Of a DNA stretch of 64,000 bases, positions 41,456 to 49,753 are shown piece by piece. Within the stretch, counting starts at the first letter, position 1; every line of letters begins with the position of its first letter. The translations under genes were made by a program, and so were the position numbers. This stretch comes from Streptomyces longhuiensis (GTDB lineage: Bacteria; Actinomycetota; Actinomycetes; Streptomycetales; Streptomycetaceae). Location: the NCBI RefSeq assembly GCF_020616555.1, contig NZ_CP085173.1, positions 1,240,001-1,304,000 of the forward strand. Direction: 5' to 3'. The notes under the pieces were generated by a model, which made no database searches, had not been told where the DNA came from, and was given only the letters and a program-made list of their open reading frames with translations.

Positions 41456-42550
41456 CTACGGCACGGGTTCGTGCATGGTGGAGCAATGGATGCCGCCGCC
41501 TCCGCCCATGAGGCGGTCGACGTCGAGCTGGATCACTTCGCGCCCCGGGAACGCGTCGGCCAGGGCCTGGCGGGCGGCGTGGTCTTTCGCCCGGTCCCCG
41601 AACTGGGCTGTGACGACAGCGCCGTTGACGACATGGAAGTTGAGATACGAGTCGACGAACTGAGAGCTGCGCGAGCGGACGGTGTCGGGGCCGTCGACCT
41701 GGATGACCTGGAGTCTTCTCCCCCGGGCGTCGGTCGCACCGGACATGATCGCGAACTGTTCGCGCGCGTCGCGGGCCCAGACGTCCCCCCTGTCGTCGGG
41801 CGGCAGCTGCACCATGACGACGCCGGGACGAATGAAGCGGGAGGTGACGTCGATGTGGTTGTCGGTGATGTCCCGGCCGCGGACGCCGGGGACCCAGATC
41901 ATCTTTTCGGCGCCGTACGCGTGCAGTACGGCCTCCTCGATTTCCGTCCGGCTCATTCCGCGGTTGCGGTTCTTGTTGACGAGGCTGCTCTCGGTGGCCA
42001 TCACCGTCCCGTCACCGTCGGTCTCGATCGACCCGCCTTCGCCGACGAAGTCCGCCCATTTGAAGTCGAGTTCATCGAATTCGGCGACCCACTCGGCCAC
42101 GGCGGCGTCGTCCCGATGGGTCTGCTTGTGACCCCATCCGTTGAAGTTGAGACCTACGGCGTCACGGTTTCCCCGGCCGTCGCGTCGGAAGACGGCGCAG
42201 ATGTCGCGCATCCAGAGGTCATCGGTGGGGATCGAGGTGATGACGGTCACGTCCCGCCCGCAGGCAGTCCGGGCGTCCTCGGCGGTGTCCTCGTCCGGGG
42301 CACACATGATGACGGGCTCGTAGGCGGCGACCGTGCGGGCGATGAGAGCGATGTCCTGCTGGACTCCGCGCAACTGGCGGCCCCAGATGGATCTGCTCGC
42401 CGGCCAGGACATCCAGGTCCGCACGTGCGGGACGTCGTCCGCCGGTACGTGCCATCCGTCATCGGCCGTGTTGTCGTAGCCGGCCTGACGCGAGGGGCTC
42501 GCCCCGAAGACCGCGTCGAGCAGACGCCTGCCCAGGGGAGGTTCGTTCAT
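41456..42550 (-). CDS. agmatine deiminase family protein (copy 2)
   Basis: 364 aa from ATG 42550 with GGAG 7 nt upstream; the longer open frame is non-coding. No signal peptide. Core: HVRTWMSWPASRSIWGRQ, TDDLWMRDICAVFRRDG, NFNGWGHKQTHRDD, EGGSIETDGDGTVMATESS, GVRGRDITDNHIDVTSRF, Cys in GGGGGIHCSTMHE. Closer to copies 1 and 4 than to copy 3. A TGACTG/CAGTCA operator lies 277 bp upstream. Confidence 0.88.
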   Translation of the reverse strand: MNEPPLGRRLLDAVFGASPSRQAGYDNTADDGWHVPADDVPHVRTWMSWPASRSIWGRQLRGVQQDIALIARTVAAYEPVIMCAPDEDTAEDARTACGRDVTVITSIPTDDLWMRDICAVFRRDGRGNRDAVGLNFNGWGHKQTHRDDAAVAEWVAEFDELDFKWADFVGEGGSIETDGDGTVMATESSLVNKNRNRGMSRTEIEEAVLHAYGAEKMIWVPGVRGRDITDNHIDVTSRFIRPGVVMVQLPPDDRGDVWARDAREQFAIMSGATDARGRRLQVIQVDGPDTVRSRSSQFVDSYLNFHVVNGAVVTAQFGDRAKDHAARQALADAFPGREVIQLDVDRLMGGGGGIHCSTMHEPVP

Positions 42551-42928
42551 GGGGGGCTCCACATCAAGTGCTGTGTATCGAGCGGCTGTTGAGGCGCAGG
42601 AGTCGCAAAGAGCGGCGGTCGGCGACAGGGAACCTGCCGGGGCCTCACATGGGACGGGCCGGAAGCCTCGACGGCGATCACCGATCGCCCCACGTCGCGA
42701 CGGGAGTCGTCGGCCCGCGGCGCCTAGGCGGCTGCCGCACTCACCCGTATCCCCCGGGGCGCAGGACGCGACCCGGGCAGGGAGCGAGCCGAGCGACTCG
42801 GTGTCACCATGCCCCCATTGTGACACTGACTGGATTTTCAGTCAAAGAGCCATGCCGGGCTCCGCGCGCCCAGCGAATCGGTGAGGCTCGACGCCTCTTC
42901 GTACAGTCCAGCGGATCAGCCCGGCGGA
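42551..42928. other. gap with operator 1
   Basis: 378 bp between the minus-strand TetR gene and deiminase copy 2. No gene; holds operator 1 at 42827-42844. Confidence 0.5.
42827..42844. promoter_or_regulatory. 18-bp operator, site 1
   Basis: TGACTGGATTTTCAGTCA. Arms TGACTG/CAGTCA are the same in all four sites; the inner positions deviate here (GGAT in place of AAAC/AATT). Confidence 0.8.
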
Positions 42929-43513
42929 TCAGCCCTGCGCATCGGGCAGCAGCTCGCGCTCCAGAGCGGCGGCCACATGTGACCTGGCCTCGGCGGTGGT
43001 GAGCAGACCGGCGAGCCAGCGCCCGCTCAGCCCCTCCACCAGTGAGGTCAGCCGGACCGCGGCGGCGCGCGAGTCCACCGAGGCCGGGATGTCGCCCTCG
43101 TCCTGACCGTCCTCGATCACCTCGGCCAGCTCGACGAGCCAGCGTTCGGTCAGCGTCGCCAGGACCGGCCGCAGCCCCTCGTCGAAGGTGGCCGCCGCTC
43201 GCACCTCGCCCCACACCGCGGAGTTCTCCCGCACCGCCCGGTCGTCCTGGAACTCCCCGACCAGCAGCCGGAGCAGCAGCTCACGGACGGGGGCGTCATC
43301 GTCGTCGGCGACGCCCGCATACCCTTCGGCGCGGTCGTTGACGTACTCCAGCGCGCTCGTGACCAGGCCCGACCGGTCACGGAAGTGGTAGTAGATCAGG
43401 GTCTTGGACACACCGGCCTCGGCGGCGACCTCCTCGACCCGCAGTCCTCTCACTCCCCGCAGGGCGATCACTCGGCAGGTGGCTTCCAGCAGCTTGGCGC
43501 GTCGAGTACTCAC
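42929..43513 (-). CDS. TetR family regulator (A)
   Basis: 194 aa. HTH: RVIALRGVRGLRVEEVAAEA then GVSKTLIYYHFRDRSGLV. The C-terminal part, with LVEGLSGRWLAGLLTTAEAR, is a TetR_C-type ligand domain. Paralogue of the next gene (same GVRGLRVEE and LIYYHF blocks), so the two probably recognise similar DNA. Candidate binder of the TGACTG-N6-CAGTCA sites. Confidence 0.9.
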   Translation of the reverse strand: MSTRRAKLLEATCRVIALRGVRGLRVEEVAAEAGVSKTLIYYHFRDRSGLVTSALEYVNDRAEGYAGVADDDDAPVRELLLRLLVGEFQDDRAVRENSAVWGEVRAAATFDEGLRPVLATLTERWLVELAEVIEDGQDEGDIPASVDSRAAAVRLTSLVEGLSGRWLAGLLTTAEARSHVAAALERELLPDAQG

Positions 43514-43576
43514 GCCCGTACTGTAACGAGCAGGTCAGGGCGCCGGCGCGACGCACACCGCCGGGGCGGGCCACAC

Positions 43577-44158
43577 CTACCGGCGTTCCAGCCGCCCCAG
43601 TTCGGCGTCGACGGCGTCGAGCATCAGCTCGCGGGCGTGCTCCAGCGGGAGGATGCCGCTGAGCCAGCGCATGCTGATGCCCTCCACCAGAAGCGTCAGC
43701 CGCTCGGCGGAGGTGGCGAGGGTCGTGACGGTGGCCATCGGCCGTACCTGACCGAGCAGTTCGGAGATCTCCTGCACCCAGACCAACGTCGCCCTGGCCA
43801 GGTCTTCCCGCAGATCGGGGTCGAAGATGGCGCTGGCGCGCAGCTCGCCCCACGCGGTGCTGTTCTCGCGTACGACCGGATCGTCCTGGAGCTCCAGGAG
43901 AAGGGTGCGCTCCAGCTCCTGACGCGGGGTCAAGGGCTCGGCGTCCGCGTCGCGCTCCGTGGTGTAGCGCTCGGCGCGGTCATTGATGAACTCCAGGGTC
44001 CGGCGCAGGATCCCGGCGCGGTCCTTGAAGTGGTAGTAGATGAGCGCGGTGGACACCCCGGCCTCGGCGGCCAGCTCCTCCACCCGCAGCCCGCGCACTC
44101 CGCGGCGGGCGATGACCCGCGCGGCTGCCTCCATGATCGCTGTTCTACGGTCGCCCAC
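43577..44158 (-). CDS. TetR family regulator (B)
   Basis: 193 aa. HTH: RVIARRGVRGLRVEELAAEA, GVSTALIYYHFKDRAGIL; ligand domain ends LTLLVEGISMRWLSGILPLE. Operator site 2 lies 47 bp upstream of its ATG, between it and the divergent kinase gene, the classic autoregulation layout. Lies 63 bp before regulator A on the same strand. Confidence 0.91.
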   Translation of the reverse strand: MGDRRTAIMEAAARVIARRGVRGLRVEELAAEAGVSTALIYYHFKDRAGILRRTLEFINDRAERYTTERDADAEPLTPRQELERTLLLELQDDPVVRENSTAWGELRASAIFDPDLREDLARATLVWVQEISELLGQVRPMATVTTLATSAERLTLLVEGISMRWLSGILPLEHARELMLDAVDAELGRLERR

Positions 44159-44204
44159 GATTCCTACCCTAACCGCTTTCGACGGCTGAACCTCACCTCA
44201 TATT

Positions 44205-44222
44205 GACTGAAACTTCAGTCAC
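44205..44222. promoter_or_regulatory. 18-bp operator, site 2
   Basis: TGACTGAAACTTCAGTCA: a perfect palindrome except for the central two bases. In the divergent region between TetR B (47 bp) and the kinase (86 bp). Confidence 0.85.
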
Positions 44223-44307
44223 GGGCACCATGCAGTCCCATCCCCTCCCCTATCCCGCGCGCGCCGCACGCAGCCCCCTGTCCGTCACACCCCGAGAGAG
44301 CCACCGC

Positions 44308-45912
44308 ATGACCTCCGACCGACGTGCCGCGCCACCCGCCTTCCAGGCCCTGTCCGCGGACGATCCGCACGAGATCGGCGGCTACCGACTGTGCGCCCGG
44401 CTCGGCTCGGGCGGCATGGGCCACGTCTACCTGGCCTTCACACCCGGAGGCCGGCCGGTCGCCCTCAAGGCGGTACGCCCGGAGCTCGCCGGGGACACCG
44501 CCTTCCGCCACCGGTTCGCCCAGGAAGTGACGAACACGCAGCGCGTCCACGGCCTGTACACGGCGCCGGTGATCGACTCCGGCACCGACGCCGCGACACC
44601 TTGGCTGGCCACCGCCTACGTGCCCGGCCCCTCGCTGCACGAGGTGGTCCACCGGCACGGTCCGCTGCCCGTTCCGACGGTGCTGCTGCTCATGGCCGGC
44701 ATCGCCGAGGCGCTCCAGGCGATCCACGCCGCCGGCGTGGTCCACCGCGACCTCAAGCCCGCCAACGTACTGCTGGCCTCCGACGGCCCACGGGTGATCG
44801 ACTTCGGCATCGCCAGAGCCGCCGACGCCGTCGCGCTCACCAGCGCGGGCCTGCAGATCGGCACACCCGCCTTCATGGCCCCCGAGCAGGCCCTGGGCGC
44901 AGCCGCCACACCCGCGACGGACGTCTTCGCGCTCGGCGCGCTCGCGGTGTACGCGGTCTGCGGCGCGCCCCCCTTCGGCAGCGGCCCCGAGTCCGCGGCC
45001 CTGTACCGCGTGGTGCACGAACAGCCCGACCTCACGCACGTACCGCCCGAACTGCAGAACCTGCTGTGGCAGTGCCTGGCGAAGAACCCCGAGGATCGGC
45101 CCACGACCGGCGCCCTGATCGAGGCCGTGCGCCACCATCCGGCCGCGGGCGCGCAACTGAGGTTCACCGACGGCTGGCTGCCGCACCCGATTCGAGCCGA
45201 CATAGCCGGCCGCAGCGATCTGCCCGAACCACTCCAGCCGTCACACGCGCAGCCCACGATCACGGCCACCCCCACGGCCCCGGCCCGCACGGACACCGCC
45301 GTCACCGCACAGCCCGCACCGCCTCCTGCGCCGGCCCGGCGCAGGAGGCGCCGGCGCTGGGTCGTGCCGACGGTGACAGTGGCCGTCCTGGTCGCCGGAG
45401 CGACGGCCTACCGCCTGAGCGACTCGCACGGGGGCCCGTCGAAGGCCAACGGCCCCGGCGGGCGCGACCGGAGCTCGGCCCCGCCCGCACGGCCGCACTC
45501 TTCACCGCCCTCGAAGTCGACCGCCTCGCCAGGTGCCGGATACCGGCAGGTGTACGCCGAGACCGAGCTGACCTCCCCCGACCCGAGCTACGAGTTCGAC
45601 CTCGGCAACGGCACGGTCTCCCCCGAGTCCACCGCCGCCTGGTACCTGGCACGCACCGCCGACGCATTCGAGTTCCCCGACGACAGCGACGCCTACATCG
45701 CCTACGACGACACGCTCTCCCCCGGCGGCTGCGAGGAGGGCATCGACAGCGAGCCGGTCACCACGCTGAAGTTCGATGACCTGGAGGAATGGCGTCCGTT
45801 CTGCATCCGCGGCGCCAACGGCAAGGACATCGCGATCGTGCATCTCATCGATGCCCCGACGACGAGCGAGTCCGTGACGGTCTCCGTCCGTCACTACCGC
45901 AGGACCACCTGA
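44308..45912 (+). CDS. membrane Ser/Thr protein kinase
   Basis: 534 aa from ATG 44308. Kinase domain residues about 20-270: LGSGGMGHVYLAF loop, ALKAVRPEL Lys, AGVVHRDLKPANVLLA, VIDFGIARAAD, GTPAFMAPEQALG. A Pro/Arg linker precedes one membrane helix (VVPTVTVAVLVAGATAYRL). The external part, about 380-534, is acidic with a CEEGIDSEP...FCIRG pair of Cys and no PASTA repeats. Divergent from the TetR genes over operator 2. Confidence 0.9.
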   Translation: MTSDRRAAPPAFQALSADDPHEIGGYRLCARLGSGGMGHVYLAFTPGGRPVALKAVRPELAGDTAFRHRFAQEVTNTQRVHGLYTAPVIDSGTDAATPWLATAYVPGPSLHEVVHRHGPLPVPTVLLLMAGIAEALQAIHAAGVVHRDLKPANVLLASDGPRVIDFGIARAADAVALTSAGLQIGTPAFMAPEQALGAAATPATDVFALGALAVYAVCGAPPFGSGPESAALYRVVHEQPDLTHVPPELQNLLWQCLAKNPEDRPTTGALIEAVRHHPAAGAQLRFTDGWLPHPIRADIAGRSDLPEPLQPSHAQPTITATPTAPARTDTAVTAQPAPPPAPARRRRRRRWVVPTVTVAVLVAGATAYRLSDSHGGPSKANGPGGRDRSSAPPARPHSSPPSKSTASPGAGYRQVYAETELTSPDPSYEFDLGNGTVSPESTAAWYLARTADAFEFPDDSDAYIAYDDTLSPGGCEEGIDSEPVTTLKFDDLEEWRPFCIRGANGKDIAIVHLIDAPTTSESVTVSVRHYRRTT

Positions 45913-45970
45913 CGAACGGCTGCTGGACCCGTCCGACGCGCATGCGCCGGCCGTCCCGCGGCCCCGCCCG

Positions 45971-46010
45971 GCGAATGCTCGTAGAAGCCGGCGAATGCTC
46001 GCAGAAGTCG
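45971..46010. repeat. 20-bp tandem duplication
   Basis: GCGAATGCTCGTAGAAGCCG at 45971 repeated with two changes at 45991, ending 12 bp before operator 3. Confidence 0.8.
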
Positions 46011-46022
46011 CGTCAGACACCT

Positions 46023-46040
46023 TGACTGATTTTTCAGTCA
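46023..46040. promoter_or_regulatory. 18-bp operator, site 3
   Basis: TGACTGATTTTTCAGTCA, 116 bp upstream of the urease gamma-beta start. A 23-codon ORF from ATG 46095 that overlaps the urease start lies between them and may couple translation. Confidence 0.85.
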
Positions 46041-46156
46041 GTGACATCTTCAGGTCAGCACCAGATGAACCGCCACAGAGAGCGACTCACCACCATGCAC
46101 TTCGACGACGCCACCGCCCACGAGCCCGCCCAGGGCAGATCCACGGAGCCGCCGGT

Positions 46157-46870
46157 ATGCGGCTGACCCCGACGGAGCGCGACCGGCTGCTGCTGTTCGG
46201 TGCCGCCGAACTGGCCCGCGCCCGACGCGCCCGCGGTCTCCGCCTGAACGTGCCCGAGGCGACCGCGCTCATCGCCGACACGGCGTGCGAGGCAGCCCGT
46301 GACGGCGCACGCCTCGCGGAGGCCGTCGCCGCCGCGCGCGAGGCCCTCGGGCCCGATGACGTCCTGCCCGGCGTCCCGGATGTGGTCACCGAGATCCACG
46401 TCGAGGCGGTCTTCGACGACGGGACCCGGCTGGCCGTGGTCAGCGATCCGTTCGGCGGCGGCAGACTGGGGGCGCAGGCGCCCGGCGCCGTCCTGCCCGC
46501 GGCGGAGGCACCGGCCGGGCAGCCCGCTCCGGTCCGGACGGTCACCGTCCGCAACACCGCCTCCGTACCGATCAGCGTCACCTCGCACTTCCACTTCTTC
46601 GAAGCCAACCCCCGCCTGGACTTCGACCGGGCCGCCGCCTTCGGGATGCGTCTGGCCATGCCGGCCGGAGCGTCCACCCGGTTCGCGCCGGGCTCCGAGA
46701 GCGAGGTCGGGCTCATCCCCATCGGCGGCGACCGCGTCGTGATCGGGTTCGCCGGTCTGGTCGACGGACCGCTGGACGCGCCGGGCGCCCGTCGCGACGC
46801 TCTGATCCGCGCGGCCGCCTGCGGATATCTCGGCGCCAGGCCGGACGACGACCAGGAGGCCTCCTCGTGA
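46157..46870 (+). CDS. ureAB: fused urease gamma-beta subunit
   Basis: 237 aa. Gamma part about 1-95: MRLTPTERDRLLLFGAAELA, RLNVPEATALIADTACEAAR, DDVLPGVPDVVTEIHVEAVF. Beta part from about 125: RTVTVRNTASVPISVTSHFH, FFEANPRLDFDRAAAFGMRL, ASTRFAPGSESEVGLIPIGG. The fusion order and length match other gamma-beta fusions. Overlaps ureC by 4 nt. No accessory genes (ureD, E, F, G) follow. Confidence 0.9.
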   Translation: MRLTPTERDRLLLFGAAELARARRARGLRLNVPEATALIADTACEAARDGARLAEAVAAAREALGPDDVLPGVPDVVTEIHVEAVFDDGTRLAVVSDPFGGGRLGAQAPGAVLPAAEAPAGQPAPVRTVTVRNTASVPISVTSHFHFFEANPRLDFDRAAAFGMRLAMPAGASTRFAPGSESEVGLIPIGGDRVVIGFAGLVDGPLDAPGARRDALIRAAACGYLGARPDDDQEASS

Positions 46871-48576
46871 GCACCACCATCGATCCGCAGGAGTACGCCG
46901 CCGTGCACGGCCCGCGCGCCGGCGACCGGGTCCGCCTCGGCGACACCGGACTCGTCGTACGGGTCGAGTCCGACTCGCAGGCCCCGGGGGACGAGTTCCT
47001 GGCCGGCTTCGGCAAGACCGCCCGCGACGGACTGCATCTGAAGGCCGCCGCCGTCCGTGAGACCTGCGACGTCGTCATCAGCAACGTGCTCGTGATCGAC
47101 GCGGCGCAGGGCATCCGCAAGACGTCGATCGGCATCCGGGAGGGGCGCATCGCCTCCGTCGGCCGCGCGGGCAACCCGGACACCCTGGCCGACGTGGATG
47201 TCGTCGTCGGCACCGGGACGACGATCGTCTCCGGAGAGGGCATGATCGCCACGGCGGGTGCGATCGACACGCACGTGCACCTGCTGTCGCCGCGCATCAT
47301 GGAGGCTTCGCTCGCCTCCGGCGTCACCACGATCATCGGCCAGGAGATCGGGCCCAGCTGGGGCGTCGGGGTCAACTCGCCCTGGGCTCTGCGGCACGCG
47401 TTCAACGCCTTCGACGCCTGGCCGGTCAACATCGGCTTCCTGGGCCGGGGTTCGTCCTCCGAGCCGGCGCCCCTGGTGGAGGCGCTCGCCGAGGGCGGCG
47501 CCTGCGGCTTCAAGGTGCACGAGGACCTCGGCGCGCACACCAGGGCGCTCGACACCGCGCTCCGGGTCGCCGAGGAGCACGACGTCCAGGTCGCCCTGCA
47601 CACCGACGGCCTGAACGAGTGCCTGTCGGTCGAGGACACCCTCGCCGTCCTCGAAGGGCGCACCATTCACGCCTTCCACATCGAGGGATGCGGCGGCGGT
47701 CATGTGCCCAACGTGCTGAAGATGGCAGGCGTACGGAATGTCATCGGTTCCTCGACCAATCCGACCCTCCCCTTCGGCAGGGACGCGGTCGCCGAGCACT
47801 ACGGAATGATCTTCAGCGCGCATGCCCTGCAGCCGGACCTCCCGGGCGACGCCGCCATGGCGCGGGACCGGATCCGGGCGGGAACCATGGGCGCCGAGGA
47901 CGTGCTGCACGACCTCGGGGTCATCGGCATCACCTCGTCCGACGCCCAGGGCATGGGCCGGGCCGGGGAGACGGTGCGCCGCACCTTCGCCGTGGCCGGG
48001 AAGATGAAGGCCGAGCTCGGCCCGATGGAGGGCGACGGAGACGACGACGACAACGCGCGCGTGCTGCGCTACATCGCCAAACTGACCATCAATCCGGCGA
48101 TCGCCCACGGCCTGTCCCACGAGGTCGGCTCGATCGAGAGCGGAAAGCTCGCGGACATCGTGCTGTGGTGGCCCGACTCGTTCGGCGCCAAGCCGCAGAT
48201 GGTCCTCAAGGCGGGCTTCCCCGCCTACGGGGTGACCGGCGATCCCAATGCGGCCGACGACCGGTGCGAACCACTCGTCCTCGGCCCGCTGTTCGGCGGA
48301 CACGGGGCGACCGCGGCGGATCTGTCGGTGGCGTTCGTCAGCCGGGCCGCCGCCGAGTCCGGCTCCTTCGGCCGGCCGTACGACGCGCTGGCGACCCGGC
48401 GCCGGCGGGTGGCCGTGCGCGGCACCCGCGGGATAGGCCCGGCCGACATGGTGAACAACGCGCGCCTGGGCGAGGTCCGGGTCGACGCCGACAGCGGGCT
48501 CGTCACGCTGGACGGGGCACCGGTCCGCTCGGAGCCGGCGTCCGAAGTGCCGCTCAACCGCCTGTACTTCCTGTAA
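46867..48576 (+). CDS. ureC: urease alpha subunit, divergent active-site flap
   Basis: 569 aa, full length. Nickel ligands all present: His136 and His138 (AIDTHVHLL), carbamylated Lys216 with His218 (GFKVHEDLG), His245 (ALHTDGLNE), His271 (HIEGCGGGH), Asp359 (TSSDAQGMGRAGE). The mobile flap, CHH in standard ureases (Cys319, His320 in Klebsiella numbering), reads Ala318-His319-Ala320 in FSAHALQPD; the catalytic His is kept and the Cys lost. HTDTLNE is HTDGLNE. Looks able to bind two nickels but tuned differently, perhaps for another ureido or guanidino substrate. Confidence 0.9.
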   Translation: MSTTIDPQEYAAVHGPRAGDRVRLGDTGLVVRVESDSQAPGDEFLAGFGKTARDGLHLKAAAVRETCDVVISNVLVIDAAQGIRKTSIGIREGRIASVGRAGNPDTLADVDVVVGTGTTIVSGEGMIATAGAIDTHVHLLSPRIMEASLASGVTTIIGQEIGPSWGVGVNSPWALRHAFNAFDAWPVNIGFLGRGSSSEPAPLVEALAEGGACGFKVHEDLGAHTRALDTALRVAEEHDVQVALHTDGLNECLSVEDTLAVLEGRTIHAFHIEGCGGGHVPNVLKMAGVRNVIGSSTNPTLPFGRDAVAEHYGMIFSAHALQPDLPGDAAMARDRIRAGTMGAEDVLHDLGVIGITSSDAQGMGRAGETVRRTFAVAGKMKAELGPMEGDGDDDDNARVLRYIAKLTINPAIAHGLSHEVGSIESGKLADIVLWWPDSFGAKPQMVLKAGFPAYGVTGDPNAADDRCEPLVLGPLFGGHGATAADLSVAFVSRAAAESGSFGRPYDALATRRRRVAVRGTRGIGPADMVNNARLGEVRVDADSGLVTLDGAPVRSEPASEVPLNRLYFL

Positions 48577-48629
48577 CGCACCGAGACCGACCAGTCCAGA
48601 ACCGCCGAGACCTTTCGGGTCCCATGACC

Positions 48630-48647
48630 TGACTGAATTTTCAGTCA
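48630..48647. promoter_or_regulatory. 18-bp operator, site 4
   Basis: TGACTGAATTTTCAGTCA, 48 bp upstream of deiminase copy 3, the first gene of the transporter operon. Confidence 0.85.
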
Positions 48648-48695
48648 TATTCCATCTACTGCGAACCCGGATGAATCCGGAGAGGGAGAACCCTG

Positions 48696-49706
48696 ATGAC
48701 CTTCCGTATGCCCGCCGAGTGGACCGAGCACGAGCGCTGCCTGATGGCCTGGCCGACCCGCCCCGACCTGTGGGGCGACGTCCTGGACACCGTCAAGGGT
48801 GAGTACGCCGAAGTGGCCCGCGCCATCGCCGAGTTCGAGCCCGTGACCATGGTCGCGCCGCCCGGCCACGCAGCCGAGGCCCGCGAACGCTGCGGCGAGG
48901 ACATCGAGGTGATCGAACTGCCCACCGACGACTCGTGGTTCCGTGACTCCGCGCCGCTGTTCGTACTCGACCCCGACGGCCGCCGGGCCGGCGTGGACTT
49001 CCGCTTCAACGCCTGGGGCGGCAAGCACCACCCGTACGACGCCGACGACCGGATCAGCGCTCTGCTGCTCGAACGGCTGGGTGTTCCGGCCGACCGCTCC
49101 GAGATGATCCTGGAGGGCGGGGCGATCACCGTGGACGGTGAGGGCACGCTGATCACCACCGAGCAGTGCCTGCTCCACCCCAACCGCAACCCCGGTCTGA
49201 CCAGGGCGGAGATCGAGACGGAGCTGAAGGCCCGGCTCGGTGTCACCAAGGTGATCTGGCTGCCGTACGGCGGGCTCCTGGACACCGAGACCGACGGTCA
49301 CGTGGACGGCGTCTGCGCGTTCGTCGCCCCCGGCAAGGTCGTCGTGCAGCTCCCCGATGATCCCGAGCACCCCGACTACGCGCGGATGCGCGCCAACCGG
49401 GCGGTCCTCGAGGCCACGCCCGACGCGACGGGGCGGACGCTGGAGATCGTCGATCTGCCGCAGAGCGCGTTCGTCGAGGTCGGGGGAGCGCCGGTCGAGG
49501 TCGGTTACCTCAACTTCTACGTGGCCAACGGCGGCGTGGTCGTACCGGTCGCCGGGCTGCCCCAGGACGCGCAGGCCCTGGAAGTCATCGCGGAGGCCTG
49601 TCCCGGGCGCAAGGTCGTCGGCGTGAACGCGCGCGTGATCGCCCACGGCGGCGGCGGCGTCCACTGCATCACCCAGCAGGTCCCCGCGGCGCGTCCGCGC
49701 GCCTGA
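48696..49706 (+). CDS. agmatine deiminase family protein (copy 3)
   Basis: 336 aa, cytoplasmic, the standard agmatine deiminase length. MPAEWTEHERCLMAWPTRPD start, TDDSWFRDSAPLFVLDPD, FNAWGGKHHPYDADD, EGGAITVDGEGTLITTEQC, YGGLLDTETDGHVDGVCAFV, Cys in HGGGGVHCITQQV. The most AguA-like copy. GGGAGAAC precedes ATG 48696. First gene of an operon with the ABC transporter. Confidence 0.92.
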   Translation: MTFRMPAEWTEHERCLMAWPTRPDLWGDVLDTVKGEYAEVARAIAEFEPVTMVAPPGHAAEARERCGEDIEVIELPTDDSWFRDSAPLFVLDPDGRRAGVDFRFNAWGGKHHPYDADDRISALLLERLGVPADRSEMILEGGAITVDGEGTLITTEQCLLHPNRNPGLTRAEIETELKARLGVTKVIWLPYGGLLDTETDGHVDGVCAFVAPGKVVVQLPDDPEHPDYARMRANRAVLEATPDATGRTLEIVDLPQSAFVEVGGAPVEVGYLNFYVANGGVVVPVAGLPQDAQALEVIAEACPGRKVVGVNARVIAHGGGGVHCITQQVPAARPRA

Positions 49707-49753
49707 ACAGTTCCTCACCCTCGGCGACGTACGTACGGAGAGGAACCGCGCCG

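Noticed and set aside
41456..42826. Start of deiminase copy 2 at 42826
   Set aside because: The 92 extra residues are low-complexity, and ATG 42550 has an RBS and aligns with the other copies.
46095..46166. 23-codon ORF overlapping the ureAB start
   Set aside because: Could be a coupling leader, but without RBS or conservation data it is not called as a gene.
46087..48648. 853-codon minus-strand open frame
   Set aside because: Antisense shadow of ureAB and ureC.
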